This document shows, in pieces, positions 23,101 through 38,100 of a stretch of DNA of 64,000 bases. The translations under genes and the position numbers were made by a program. Source of the DNA: Microvelia longipes. Its lineage: Eukaryota > Arthropoda > Insecta > Hemiptera > Veliidae. Position 1 is the first letter of the stretch. The number at the start of each line of letters is the position of its first letter. The stretch lies in assembly GCA_018340805.1 (NCBI GenBank), contig JACMZG010000008.1:59149281-59213280 (forward strand), in the 5' to 3' direction. Under the pieces are notes generated by a model. The model ran no database searches, was not told the DNA's origin, and saw only the letters and a program-made list of their open reading frames with translations.

Positions 23101-26100
23101 TTAGTAATAGCAATGTATGAAATAGCAAAGGTATCAGAAATTCATTGAAATCAAAATTTCCACTTATATAACTCTTTAATACCTTGACAAAAATGTAAAA
23201 TAATAAAAAGTTCAAGTTTCTATATATAGTTTGTGATGTGGATTTTTTAGAATCAAGGATTAAAGTTCACATGGCTTTATGATCAATCAAACCCAAACAA
23301 AATTTTTAAATAAATGAAATAATAATGGTATAAATAAAATAAAATTCAATCAAATGAATACAAATTTTAAATGATTAAATAAAATTTAGGGTTCATAATT
23401 ATAGATTTTCAGAGTATAAAAAATTATAATAAAAATAAAATTATTGTAGGAATATAATTCCTAGAATAATTAGGAGATTAACCAACAGATTAATAGGGTT
23501 ATGTACACTAATAACCTCTAACCACATATTCAAATTTAGTAAGTTGCAGAATACTATTAGCAGATCATGAGCATCACGTGAAACTTATGATTCAGGATCG
23601 AGTGATCCTGACTAGGAATTGAAAAAATAAATTGCTAAAACAATTGAAGGGAGGGGGGACTTAGCCCCTTGTAAGCCTTATGAAGGCTTATCTAATACAA
23701 TTTGGGAAGAGGGGAGGGGGTGTACTAACACAAATTCTAGGGGAGGGCTTCGAACTCCCTTTTTAAGTCTGCCTCAGGGAACCAACATTACTGTGAACTG
23801 ATGAAATAAAAAACATAAAGCATAAGAACACTTAGCCATTTTACAAACTATTTATAAAATTAAGTATGAATAGAAATAAAATAACCACATAAATAAGTAC
23901 AACCATAATTACAACAAGGTAAGCAATATTAGTAAACAAAAAATTAATCTAAACATATAAAGCAAACATATTTACTTAGATAAAGATATATTTAAATCTA
24001 ACATACTTGATCTAGCTTATCTAGGAGTTGGGATTTTGCCTGGAAATTAAGTAACTGAATACATTCTTTATAGCCTGCAGATTTAGTAACTCCTCCACTC
24101 ATACAGACTAAATAAAGTTCCCTTATCTGAAAAATAAAAAATTGATAAAATATAAATTTTATCAATACCTTAATATTGATAAATCAGAAATTTAAATTAT
24201 TATACCACTGTATACTAACATGGTTAAATATTGCAACAAGAAGCCTTAAAAAATATTAGAGAACTTAAGACAATCTAATTAGCTAATTTCTCCTTTTTAA
24301 AAATTTGCAAAATATTATAAGTGTGATGCTGTCACTTTGTTTAGCGAGTTTTTAGCAATCAAATGTAAACCACTTTGGTTTTAAAATACACATCCATCAT
24401 AACTTCATAGTGACAAAAGTCTATACAGAGTTTGATAATACTCTGAAGGATCAATCAGAAACCAAGTGTTAACAATTTCCAATATTTTTAATTTTCCTCA
24501 TTTTTATCCAATAGGTATATAGGAAAAGTATTGTGTTTGCAAAAAAATCAGAGTTGCAGTTTGAGATTTGGCATGCATGTAGCTATGTTTAAGTCTACCA
24601 TATGTGGTAAGTTTCATCTCATTATTAGCATTAGTTCAATTTTTATCAAATGACTTGAGTACAATTTTTTACAAATTGTAAAAAATCAGAAAAACAATCC
24701 AATTGAGTTGAAATTTGGTACGAGTGTATACCTTTATGGAGTAAATAAATACATTATGTTTTGATTCAATACGACAGGTATACCCATGATTTTTGTGGGA
24801 TCATAAAAGTTAAGCAGCATTGAGCGTGATCAGTGCTGTATAGGTGACTGCAGAGAATGAAACGGATGCATTTACTATCTGAGGATGAGCGCAGCGAGTC
24901 CGGAGACATGGTGCAGCATAAATTTGGGGAATGTTTATACTCTGAGGATGAGCGAAGCGAGTCCAAAGCAGGGAGGATGAGCGTAGTAAATCCGATTCGC
25001 TACGATTCGATAAGTAGTTCCGAGGTACTACATACCTGATTTTTTTATATCATTTGGTACTGACAAGTTTTGGAGAACAGCAATAGATTTGACACAATAT
25101 GATTTGATATTACACAGGTTTGCACAGTTCATCCACACAATTATAAAATTTTCTTTTTACAACCTGAATACATCCTAAGCTCTATTGAAATCTATTGTCA
25201 ACAAAATTGGATAACATATTATCAATCTAAAGCTATCCAGTTACTTTACTCGCACTATTTGTCTACCCTGCTCTATAAATTTTAAGTTGACTTAATAGTA
25301 GAGGCAAAATTGTGCTTTATTGTTAGCTTACCTGTTTTCCAAGAGGTGCGCCAGGCAGTTGAGACACAAGAATTTGTAAAACCTTAAGACTAACATAGAA
25401 GTCTAATAATTTGTTACGACAATTTTTTAATAAAACTTCAATTACTTTCTGAAAAAAATATATGCTGTTTAGTAAAATGGTAGACAAATAGCTTTTATGA
25501 AGGGAACATCAAGATCAATGAGGAAAGAAACCATGGTTTTGGTGGTCAAAAATTGTATAAGAAAAGGTGTCATTACAGGACTGAAAGCCGATGGCAGGAT
25601 GAAAATTATTACCTCAAAAGTTCCAAAGATACCTTTTTATAAGTTTTTTAATCTCCTTTTTAGCGAATTTCCTTTTTATTATCTTATTCTTGGTAAATAG
25701 TCCTCAAAAAAAGGATAAAAAGTACCTGGAGGAAGCATATTTGAAGACAGTACACCATGCTTTATGTTCTGAGCAAAGCAAGTCCAAACTGGTGAAACAG
25801 TTTACCAATATAATTAAATTTTTCTCCCTTGAGAATGCTACAGCTTGAGGGAATTCTATTCTCTAACTCTTTGAATTAAATACTTTTTCTGAGGTTGAGA
25901 GTTCAGGTTAACTTTATTCCTTATTGCACAGAATGTGAAATGCAAAATTTGTATTCACTCTAAAAAAAGTTTTTTTACAGCGTAAAAAATAGTATATTAT
26001 GTTACAAGACTGTAAAGTAATTTTTTTTACCGTGGTTATAACATTTAGTGTCGATCGGAGCGAGACAGCAAGAGGAATCAAGGTAAAAAAGTCATTTCCA

Positions 26101-29100
26101 GTCGTGCAGCATATGCTATTTTCTTTTGGGCGTAGTAATAGTAAACAATTATGTAAGAAAAACAGTATAATGTATAAAAATTTGCCGGTACACTTCTTTC
26201 TATGGACTCATTGGGCAAAATTTTTAATAATCAATATTCATAATTATTAATCACTTAATAATACATAATTAATAACTCACTTTCAGAAAATAACAAAATT
26301 CTCTTAACAAAAATGTTTGATTATTTTTAATAAACAAAATACAGTAAGAAGAACAAGGAAGATAATATTATAAACTTATAGTAAACTAATAGCGACAACC
26401 AAGTAGACATTTGAGGAACTTTACCAGCCACAGTCAAAAACTCTTTTACCTACTCCTTGTATTGTGTAAGTTCTACTTACAGTCTTGTTATCTCACACTG
26501 TAAATGTACTTTTACTCCCTAGGGAGGAAAAGTAAAAGTGTTGCCAACCAGACAGAATTTTTTGGTAAAATTTTTAGGAATTTTAGAGGATTTTTTTCGG
26601 TGTTATATTGGTACTGCAGGTAGAATATACAATATACACACGCTAATGTTTAAATTACAAATATAGTATTACACATTATTCTATTAACAGCTTACAATAA
26701 AATAATGTGAAGATAGTGGCTTTATTCTCTCTTCATCAGAGTAATTGACATGGTAAGAATAAACTAAACTAACACAATAACAATTAAGGAGACGAAGAAT
26801 ATATTAATAGTTGTTAGTATTAGTTCTCTAGTCGTAGATAAAATTTAATATGCAACAAGGGATGAAAGTTTTCAGCTCTCGTATTATCTCCCTCGTCAAG
26901 CCTCGGGAGCCAAAAGAGTTTATCTCCCTCGGCCTACCGGCCTCGTGAGGTAATAAAGTTTCCTCCTTTGGCGCTGCCTTAGGACAAAACTTTAACTTGA
27001 GCTGTAAAACTTACTTTCATCCCTTGCTGCATAAATAACTATTACTATCGCCAACAGTAAAAAAAACTACAAAACTGTCGTAGATGGTAAAAAATACATT
27101 TCTCCTACTTTTTTTGGAGGATGGAAAGTGCCTACTTTATAGCCGCCTAAAACAACTTTTTTGTACAGCTAGGAATTCATCTAGTTGCTGCAAGGAGTGC
27201 AGAATAGCATTCTTGTTGTAGTTCAGTCATAGTTCCGCTAGATGGCAACACTGTTATAACAGTATAACCTTATTTCAACCTTTATTTTTTTTATGCAATC
27301 ATAATTAAAAGTGGTGGTTAAAGCGGTAAATAGAAGTGTTTTATAAATGTTATTTATTTTATTATTACTCTTTACCTCAGAAAAAAAAGCATAGACTACA
27401 TGGCTGTAAATAATTCATTTTTACCTCAGCTCCTTTTATTGACTCGTTTTGCTCACCAGTAAATATACTTGCTTGGGTAAAAAAGCATTACAAATTTCAT
27501 AGCCGTAGTATAATATACTATTCTGTTGCTTTTCTGTATAATGCTTTGTAATTATTAATATGACTTTTTTACTTGTTTCTTTTTATATGTATTAAATGTT
27601 CTTTAATTTCCCTTTTAGTATAAATATGTTATAATGATAAAAATCAACTTACTTTAAGGTGAGAATTATCTGTAAGTAATAAATCTTTTTCAGATTCATC
27701 TTGAGTTTCTAAATATAGTTTAAAAGATCCCAACTGCCTGATTGAATCCAAATCAGTCTTGGTAAGTTTTTTTATAGCATTTTTTATATTTTTTTTATCT
27801 GTACATAACATTTTGTAGGGTTGTTGCAGAAAATGGTCCATAATGCAAAACTAAAAGGGCAAAAAAATATTAAAGTCATAGAGTGACTTGAGAATCCTGT
27901 GCAATTTAAAAAAAAAGAATACTTTTTTAAACAAATAGTTAAATAGAGTTAAATAGAGTTTTGCTTGTTAGGATTTTAAAGATATTGCCGCTACCTTAAA
28001 ATTTTAGGATTTTGTTGTTTATCTGTAGGATTTGCATACTAAGTTAAAACTTTGTATGAAATTAAGTGATTGTATTCGAATTGATCACAAATACAGGTCA
28101 CAATTTGAACATTAAAACATCTCTTATATAACAAAGCAACATATATTATCCATTAATATTAATTATATGTTTGATGTATATAAAGTAAATTATGTGTATG
28201 TTAAAACAATATAAATAAAGTAATTTACCTTGATTCCTAATGTAAATTTTTGTACTGAGAAATCATAAAATAAAAATGTATTAACAAGAAATTTTAATAT
28301 TTTGGGGCCAAGTTGAAATGGACAGTCTTTAGTCAAGAAAACCTAAAACAGATAAAATTATAATTACTCACTACATAAAATTAATACAAGCATTTAAATT
28401 GCTGGTTTTAATAAATTTTTCTTTGAATGAATAAATAAAAATTGAATTGTTAAAATAAGATTGTTCAGTTAAAATATCTTTCAATTTTTTTTTTATTGTT
28501 AAGCAATAACAAATAATTTTTGCAAGTATCAGAATTAATATAGTTAAAGTGGATTGGAGAGAATTTGTCTGATACATTCTAGTGATTACACTCTGTCGGG
28601 AGTTTTAAGTAATGGTAAAGACAGTTATAAAACAGTCCACCAAATGAAAGTGCCAGAGAAATATGGAGCCTAACTCTTTACCTTGCTATTGATGGTACTA
28701 CCTTGTACATAGATATATAGATGGCTGAGATCAGAAATTAATGGTCCTTTGATCCCAAAAGAGTTATTTTCTACCTTACCAATTTTCTCACTACCCTCAT
28801 CTTTACTCACCCACTGGCTACCTTGTCAGATATTTTTAACCAATACATAAAATACCAGGAATTTTTAAAAATTATCTTAATTTAATAACAGCTTTTTATA
28901 CTTCTAATATTAGATATGTAGTGCTATCTAATAACTACAATAATTTTAATATTTATAAACTCTTTGAAGTCTAACCAAATACTACTGATTTATTATTTTA
29001 TAATGACAATTTTAAATTTTAATGTCAAAATAAAAAAGAATTAAAATATATTTCTGTTCGTGTCCCTACACCTATCCCCTCCTCCATTTTTTTATTTCTA

Positions 29101-29167
29101 CCCCATTTATATAAATATTTTGTTAATTTGTTGTGCTTATGAAATATAAACAAAAAATTCGTTTTTT

Positions 29168-29198
<31 letters not shown>

Positions 29199-32100
29199 TT
29201 TTTTTGAAAAATAAAATAAATAAGCTAAGGTATAGGAGGTTATGGAAGTAGGTCATTGAAAAGAAATATTTTTTTGTTTAAAAATTTTTGGTTCTGGTTT
29301 GTCTTGAGTTTGATGTTCTATGTCTATGGTATAGTCTTCATTAAGTAAATAGGCTGGTTTCAGGCGGTCGATGGAGATTTTAACTTCTTTGGACTTGATA
29401 AGAATTAAAAAGTAGTTTTCGTGACGCTCTAAAACTTGGTAAGGACCATCATAAGCAGCTTCCAACCCTTTTTTAATCTTGTCTATTCTAACAAAAACAT
29501 GTGTGCATGTGTGTAGATCTTTATGAACAAAGATTTTTTTTTGCAATTATGAGTAACTGGTACTGGCTTAATGTTTTCCATAAAGTTTTGAAGAGATTTG
29601 ACAAATCACAAGTATTTACATCTGAGACGGTAGGACTGAATAGTTCACCAGGTATTTGATTGTTTTACCATATAGCATTTGTGATGTAGAATAAGATTTT
29701 CTTTCAAGGCCGCACGCATTCCATTAGTATTGTTGGTATGGCGTCCGTCCATTTTGTTTGTTAATAGATTTTATGGCTGTTTTTGAGAGTTCTATGAAGT
29801 CTCTCTATTTTTCCGTTGCTCTGAGGATGATATGATGTGTGTGTTGTAATTTTATTCCACATTTAGTTGATAGCTGTTGAACAATGTTGATGTAAATTGT
29901 TTACCTTGGTCTGTAATTAAAGTTCGTGGAACACCAAATCTGGTTATCCAGTTATTGTAAAATGCTCTTGCAACGCTTTCAGCTGAACTATCTGGTATTG
30001 GTATAACTTCTGTCCAGTTTGTAAATCGGTCTATGCAAGTCAAACAATAAAATATTGTTTTCTGACGGAGGCAATGGACCAATTAAATCTATGTGGACTG
30101 TATAAAATCTGTCGTCTGGTTGTTCAAAATGCTGTATAGCTGATTTAGTATGTATGGAAATTTTGTTCTTTTGACATTGTTTACATGACTGTGTCCATTG
30201 TTTTATATCCGAGCGTATGTTTTTCCAAACGAATCTAGATGTTGTTTGTCTCACTGTTGATCGTATTCCAGGATGATTTAGATTGTGAACTAGGTTGAAA
30301 ATAGTTTTTCGAAATGGTGGTGGTATATATGGGCGAATGTTGGGAGTTGATATATCGCACCACAGACTTTGGCCATTAGCTAAAACATGTTTACTAAATT
30401 TTAAGGAATTATTATTTTGTATTAAAAAATTAAGTTCCTCGTCATTAGACTGATGTTTTGCAATTTCATCAATCAACAGACTTTATTTCGTCTACAGATT
30501 GTATGCGAGATAAAGTGTCAGCGACAATGTTGTCTTTACCGTTTATATGGTTTATATTGGTTGTAAATTGTGAAATATATTGTAAATGTCGCTGTTGCCT
30601 AGGAGATGCTTTGTCATTTTTTTGTTTAAAGGCATATATTAATGGCTTGATCGGTAATATAGAAAAACGCGACCTTCTAAAAAATGTTTAAAATTTTTTA
30701 TTGATAAATATATACTTAAAAGTTCGCGGTCATAGGTACTATAAATTTTTGAGCATCATTTAATTTTTTTGAAAAAAATGCTATAGGTTTCCATGAATTA
30801 TTTTCATATTGTTGTAAAACTGAACAATTGCTGAATCTGAAGCATCTGTAAATAAGGCAAGGGGCAATTTTGGATCTGGAAAAGTAAGTAAAGCGGCATT
30901 TGCCAAATCATTTTTGCATTTAGTAAACATTTTTATGGCTTCTTCGGTCCATTTAACTTGGCGTTTATCTTTTTTAGAAGCACCTTTTAAATAATCATGT
31001 AATATTGCTTGTGTTTGTGCAGCATCTTTTAAGTGTCTTCTAAAAAGTTAGACCAAGAAATGTACGAAGTTCATGTAAAGTAGTGGGTAATTTTAAGTCT
31101 TGAATTACTTTAACTTTAGCAGGAAGGGGTTTAGTTCCTTCGGGTGTTACATAATGACCTAAAAATTCTATTTCATTTACGCCCATTATAGATTTAGCTA
31201 CATTGATTCTAAGGCCAAATTCATCTAATTTTTTGAATACCATAAGGAGATGTTTTTTATGAGTTTCTATATCAGGAGATGCTATAAGTAAGTCGTCGAG
31301 ATACGGAAACATGAAATTATATTCTGTGCCACTGAAGATGGTATTAATGAATCGTTGGAACGTTGCGGGCGCGTTTCGGAGTCCGAAACTCATAACGTTA
31401 AATTCGAAAAGTCCAAAAGGGGTTATAATCGCAGTTTATGTTTATCTTTTTGAGACATAGGAATTTGATAATATGCTTTAAGTAAATCAATTTTGGAATA
31501 AATTTTGGTACCTTTTAATATATGATGAAAATCTTCTATTCGGGGTAATGGGTATCGATCTGGTACAGTAATATCGTTTAAGCGCCTGTAGTCGCCACAT
31601 GGTCTCCAAGTACCTTCCTTCTTCTTAACCATATGAAGTGGGCTTGCCCATTGTGACTTTGATTGTTGTATAATTCCATTATCTAGCATGAACTGAAATT
31701 CCTCTTTAGCTTGAGTTAATTTCACTCCATCTAGTGGTCTTGGCTTTGAGTATACAGGTTTACCAATAGTTTCTATTGAGTGAGTTACATCATGTTTTTT
31801 GTGAGTTGGTAGCAGATTTGGTTTTGTTATTTCTGGATATTGTTTTAATAATTTATGAAATTGAGATGTATAGGTTGTAGTACTGATTATTTCTATATCT
31901 TCAATGGTAGTGACGTCACCTATTATTTCCAGGTTTGTAATTCCATCGATTAATTTTTGTTTATTTAAGTCTATAAGGAGATTAAAATGTTTTAAAAAGT
32001 CAGCGCCTAATATTCCTCTTGATATATCTGCTATAACGAATGGCCATTGAAATGATCTGCGAAGGCCTAGATTAATTTTAAGGAGTTTATGTCCGTAAGT

Positions 32101-35100
32101 ATTTATGGCTGTGTTATTGGCTGCATATAATTTGAATGAATTTATTTGTTTTTTATCGGTTTTGGAAGCTGGGATTATGCTAACGTCAGCACCGCTGTCA
32201 ACAAGGAACTGTAATCCAGTGTTTTTGTCATAAACAAATAATCGGGATTTACGGTCTGTTAATGTAGATGCAGCAGCAGGTGCCGTTGGGTCTACTGCTG
32301 GTTGGAGTTTTCCTTATTAGACTTCCACTTACAAGGTTGAGTGCATTTTTTCCGGTCTACATTTTGATTTAAATCTGTAATGAAAATAACAGAACTTGCC
32401 TTTTGGATCGAAATTTGAACGGGATCTTGATCGAGTAGAAGAACTGTAGTAACGTCTGTTTCGTGAACGAGATCTAGATTTGTAGTTGTTCGTATTTAAT
32501 GCTGCTATTTGATTATCAAGTTGTTGTAATTTAGTTGACAGTTCTTGTATGACATTACTTTCATTTGGTTTCTGGTTTATAGTATAAAGTTCAGATCTTG
32601 ATTCGTAAATTTTATCGGCCATTGTTGAAATTTTTTCAAAGGATTCTTCACTTATGATTAATATGTTTTTGATACTATCAGGTAACTTGTCAAGCCATAA
32701 CGTGCGTAAAACAAGGTTAGAAATTTGGGTTCCAGCTAGGGATTGCATTTTTCTTAATAGTTGGCTCGGTTTAAGATCACCAAGTTCGATTCCGTTAAGC
32801 AGCTTTTTAACTTTCTTTTCTTCGCTTTCTTTGAATACATTTAAAAGTCTAGTTTTAGTGGTTTGATATTTTTGAATATTTGTAGGATCAGTAATAATGT
32901 CGTAAATGTTTTCTATTATTTTAGGATCTAATTATGAAATTAAATGGTTGAATTTGGTTTCATCAACTGTGATTTTGTTTAGCGAAAATTGAGCTTCAAT
33001 TTGATAAAACCAAATGTCAGGTTTTTCATGCCAAAAAGGTGGAATTTTGATGCTAACCTGGTCGACTTGATGAATAGGTTGAGTTGGATTAGTTGTTGGT
33101 CTTGAGGTATGAGATTGAGCATTACCTTCATTCATTTTGATCCGTTAAACTTCGTATAGTAGTCGTCGGGTCACCAGTTTGTAGTGCTATCTAATAACTA
33201 CAATAATTTTAATATTTATAAACTCTTTGAAGTCTAACCAAATACTACTGATTTATTATTTTATAATGACAATTTTAAATTTTAATGTCAAAATAAAAAA
33301 GAATTAAAATATATTTCTGTTCGTGTCCCTACAGATATAATACCAACTCAGACCAGTTTTCTATTGGTTCAAAGTATTCCTGTCAATAAACACTGGTAAA
33401 GATAAGAGCCGGGAGATACTACATACTAATTATTAGGAATCAATAGTAGTAATACATGAATAATACACTGATTGCTAATGAACTTGATAAGTATATAATA
33501 TATAATAGATAGATATATGCTTATTCAAGGATCCTTCAGCCTCTGAAAATGATAGAGAAGGTACAAAAAGGAGCATATTAGTGCATTTTATGGTGTGTTG
33601 AGCTAATCTCTGAGCCACTAAAGAATTAGAATTCTTAAACGATTTAGTAGTAAAAAATGAACTATACCTTATCTAAAACATTGTTAAGGAAATAAACAGA
33701 TCTTTGAGATTGAAATATTTGTACTGATAATTTAGAAGTAACAGAATGTTCAAGCATATCGCCTATCACAGAAGCAGTGGTTGCAACTCCCAGAACAACA
33801 ACCAGAGGAAGTTTACTAATATAACAACTAAAATAAAAAACAAAAAAGAATCATTATTATTGTTTTGAATTAATAAATATAAATAATATTTAATAAATGC
33901 CATCATACAAAAAATGGTAAACACAAATGTCATAAGTTATTGTTTTAAGCAAATTTTTTAGACTAGTTAGTTTGCAAAAGTTTTCCTTTAAATTAAAAAT
34001 AGATAAAGACTTAGGCCCGTATTCAAAGACATTTTTCTTACCTAAATCTAACATTTTCCTTAAGGAACCCTTAAAGCTTCCTTAAGGAGACCTAACATTT
34101 TCCTTACCTAAACTGTAAACCTTACATTTTCCTTAAGGGCTCCTTGAGGATAATGTTAGGTTTAGAGGTAAGGAAAATGTCTTTGAATACGGGCCTGTGT
34201 CTTCAAATGACAATGCAAATTATATACACTCCAGCCAGGGAAGGTATGTCAAACCTAATGCTAACAAATTACGATTAAAACTAGGGAAAAAAGAAAGACG
34301 TCACTCCACTTAGTATATATTTATTGACAGAGCCCACTTTCAAACTTAACAGTTCCAACAAAGTACCAAACAAAATAAACACAAAAAGCTGCAAAACAAA
34401 ACAAAATAATAAATAAAAGCAAACAAATAAATAGACAGTGTAAAAGATTAGACTAAAATTCAGACAACACTTAGACAAATTAATCACTATAATAAATTTA
34501 ACAAAAAATATATAGACATGACAATTAATGACAAGAATTGTCACAGATAGACATCTTTCTTTTTTCCCCTATTTGGAAACTCCACAACTCATTTTACTAT
34601 TATTAGGTTTAAAGAAGAATAAAGCATTTTTTAGTATATAGACAAGTGTAATTAGGTTTTAGAGGTAGGTTTATTAGGGTCCAATAGATTATTTGAATTT
34701 CGAATAATTAGAATGGAAAACAAATTATTGGTCTAATGTAATTTTATACACAACCTACTCTTTTAATTTTGTCCCTGAATAAGGTGTTACTAGGGTCGTT
34801 TTCATTTCCAAGTTCCATTTGATGTCTTCGCACTTTAAAGACGTATATCTCGAGATATTCAAAACATTTTAAAATTCTCTCTTCGCTGTTGCATTCATCT
34901 CAATGCATAGAGTTACAATATATATGCTAATTATCAAAATTATGTATTTATATATTTTTTAAAAATAGTTAAAAATAAAAAAAACATGACTGTCACGGTC
35001 TTCTGGCATTTAGTGAATTTTAGAAGTGACCTCATTTAAAGGCTCTTTTATTTACAGATGATATTATTGAATTAGTAGTTGCTTAAGGTTTAATTCTAAC

Positions 35101-38100
35101 ACTTAACGAAGAGATAATCATTGTTTTAAGTTTTGGTTTCATAAAAATTGAAAAAGTTCAATGTCCACAAGGTTTGTTAAAAAATCTACAACATGAATGT
35201 CACATCTGTAGAAGTACAAAAGATAAGTGAAAGAAGTGGGGTAGAGCCTGGTATCCCTCCTTGAAGGGTCTTGTATAACTTTCTGTTGTTCCTGAGTCTT
35301 GACTGTTAGAGGGTGCGCTGCTATTTTTTTTTTTTCTCCAAAATCATGGTAAGTATTTTTATTCATACACATGAATGTCACACTGTTTTTTTATTATTTA
35401 TGCTATATTTAATAATTATAATTAGCAGACTGTTATAGTGCTTACTAAACATTTCACTAATTTTTCAAGTTTGATTTAATTGCTTTAATTGAAATAGAGA
35501 AAAATTATATTTTATAATAAAAACTCATGACTGTCACAACTCCTGAATGTCACGACCACATGTGACATTCATGTATTCTCTGTGACATTCATGAGAAATC
35601 CAATAGTTTTTATGTATTTTATCACATCTTAACATCTAAATAATTTAGATTTAACTTGAATTTTGTTTAGACTTTAACTCCAGCCGAAAGAGCCAAAAAA
35701 TACAGAGAAAAAAGACAGACTGTCTACAGACTCATGAATGTCACATTGTTTATAGACTTATGAATGTCACATTATTTACAGACTCATGAATGTCACATTA
35801 TTTACAGACTCATGAATGTCACATTGTATTTTATTTGTCAAATAATTTACTTTTCTCAGTCTTATATTAACAAAAATATATAACTGTCCACCAATTGTCA
35901 TATTGTTACTATTAATAACTTTGTAAATTAATTTCCTTAATTTTTTTACAAATTAGTCATTAAATTATCTACTTTTTGTGACATTCATGAGTTTTTTTAA
36001 GATATGTAACCTGAATTGGTATAAAAAATTTTATTCACTTAATTGTTATTCAGTCATACATTTGTGTCACACTAGAGAGCTTTTGCTGTAAAATAAAATT
36101 TAAAAAAAAGAAAATAGAAAGGTGAAATAGACGTGACATTCAGGAGTGGACATTGCTGTTTTTGGTGACAAAAGTGTTGCTCAGCAAATATCTAGCAACA
36201 AAGTTGACAAATATTGAGGTGATTCATGCATTAGAATGTTCAAGTAATGACATGGTCTAAAAATTGGCTTGATTCCTTGAAGTTGAAAATTTGTGTTAGA
36301 GAGATTTTGAAAACACCAAATGTAACTTTTAAATGAAAACGACCCACTATCTTAACAAGAATTATTTAACTTGAAGTAAAATGCAAACCTTAAAATCAGT
36401 AAAAAATCATGAAGTACTTTTGGTGATAAACCTTCAACATCAGGTAATATAACGACTAATTTTGAGTTGGAATTATTTGATTTTTTAGATGGTGAAGAAC
36501 TCTGCTTAACTGTATACCACTCAGCCAGATTAGGCATGTTGCAAGAACTCTTCTTATATGCTTTACTACTTTCTTCTTCATCACTGTCATCAATGTCCAT
36601 CAATTCAACCTAAAATCAAACAGAATAACGTAAGCTACAAGAGTGGTGAGTCAGTAATAAACCTGCTATAGCTACCAAGGTATAAAGAGGCCTCGTAACT
36701 ATTTACCTGAAGACAGGTAGGATTTTCCTGGAGATTATAGATCCAGATGATGTTATTTAAAATCTATCTATAAGACAAGCATAAAACCTGATTCTAATCA
36801 AAATAATAGTGAAGCAAAATTAAGCCTAGCCAAAAGTGCAGTTAAAATGGAGTAACACCTTCTATGTCCTGAGGAATTTAAGGCATACGTCACAAGATGA
36901 CATATGAAAATTTTTCTAAAAGTAAACACAAATAAGAATAAAAATTAAAAGAGAAACTTCATTTAATTTAATAAAACAAAATTTCTTTTTATATATTTTT
37001 TCATAAAAACTATCTTGAGAGATAAGTCTCAGCGCCTTTATCATCAATAATTATTAATGTTATTTTACATAAAATAGAAAGTTAAGTTTAATATTTCCTT
37101 ATTTATATTTTAATATAAATAAGTATTATAGTTATATATACAATAATTTTATTATTAGAGCAACTATCTAACTTTTTATTGGAGAAAAAATAAACTTTTT
37201 TAAGCCACAAAAGCTTGATCTAAAAGAATTTGCCCAGTAAAAACGTTAATTCTTTATAGATCATCTATTAACTTTACTATTCCATCGTTTTACTATTCTC
37301 ATGTAACGTGATAATTTAGTGAAATGCAATATCATAAAAATAATACATACCTTGTATTCTAAGGATTCATTGTTCATAAACTGACCAGCCATCACTTCTA
37401 TAGTACTTTTTATAGTTGAGCAAACATGAGGATATAAAATAGAAACATAACTGGTAACATTTTTCTTTAATTTCAACACAATTTGTGAAAACATTGAGCC
37501 ATGGTCAGGTAAATTAACACCTAAAGTGCAAAATAAATCATTAAAAAAAGATAAAATTAATAGTTTCTAAAAACACTTAGAGTGCGCATTTGTGATACCC
37601 GACCGTTCAGAATATACAGATCAGAGTGTTTTCTGCAACATGAACTAGGTTCAGACAGTATGGCCAAGAGCAGAGCCAAATCTGAGGGTTCTTGTTGATA
37701 ATGGAGGGGTTGAACAAAAGTAACAACACAAAGCAAGATTAGTTTGTTTTCTCCCTCTCAAAAATCTAATAAAAAAACTATAGCGTATTCTCATTGCTTT
37801 CAATTGTGTTCTTGTTTTTACTTTTCCTCATCTACTACAGTAAAGTATTATGTTCACCTTAAAATCCAAAACTGAGGTTTCATCATAATTATTCGTCTAT
37901 GTGTAAGAGTTCAAACTTCACGCAAAAATCAAACTTTAGATCCAATTGTGCTGCCCAGAAGGCTAGATTACTTATAGACTACAGTAATCTATTTTGCTGA
38001 GTCATCAAAAATACAATACAAAATATAGAGCTAATATTCTTACAAAGAACTACGGTAATAAAAAATCTAGGCAGCCAAGTATGATTAACAGGTCTTTAAG

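Larger units (their letters stand above)
28917..33333 (-). mobile_element. Ty3-type LTR retrotransposon, 4.4 kb, with identical LTRs (ORC3 intron 6)
   Basis: 154-bp LTRs at 28,917-29,070 and 33,180-33,333, with no difference that I can find. The ends are TG..CA, and the flanking 4-bp duplication is GATA (28,913-28,916 and 33,334-33,337). Read on the minus strand, the upstream LTR is followed by AACTGGTGACCCGACGAC, which contains the presumed primer site, and the downstream LTR is preceded by the polypurine GGAGGAGGGGATAGG. The domain order Gag, protease, RT, RNase H, integrase is the Ty3 order. Motif style (YLDD box, Gag without classic knuckles, GPY-like C-terminus) resembles the Mag lineage, which is inference. 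Same orientation as the host gene. Confidence 0.92.

Noticed and set aside
24795..24862. Functional 5S rRNA gene
   Set aside because: Only the 3' half resembles 5S, with several substitutions, and it is embedded in a repeated element. It is derived sequence, not an rRNA gene.
25497..26250. Small plus-strand frames in ORC3 intron 8
   Set aside because: Intronic, no family resemblance, no conserved start context, and no splice support.
30458..30691. Plus-strand open frame of 77 residues
   Set aside because: Antisense shadow of the integrase/RNase H region of the Ty3-type element.
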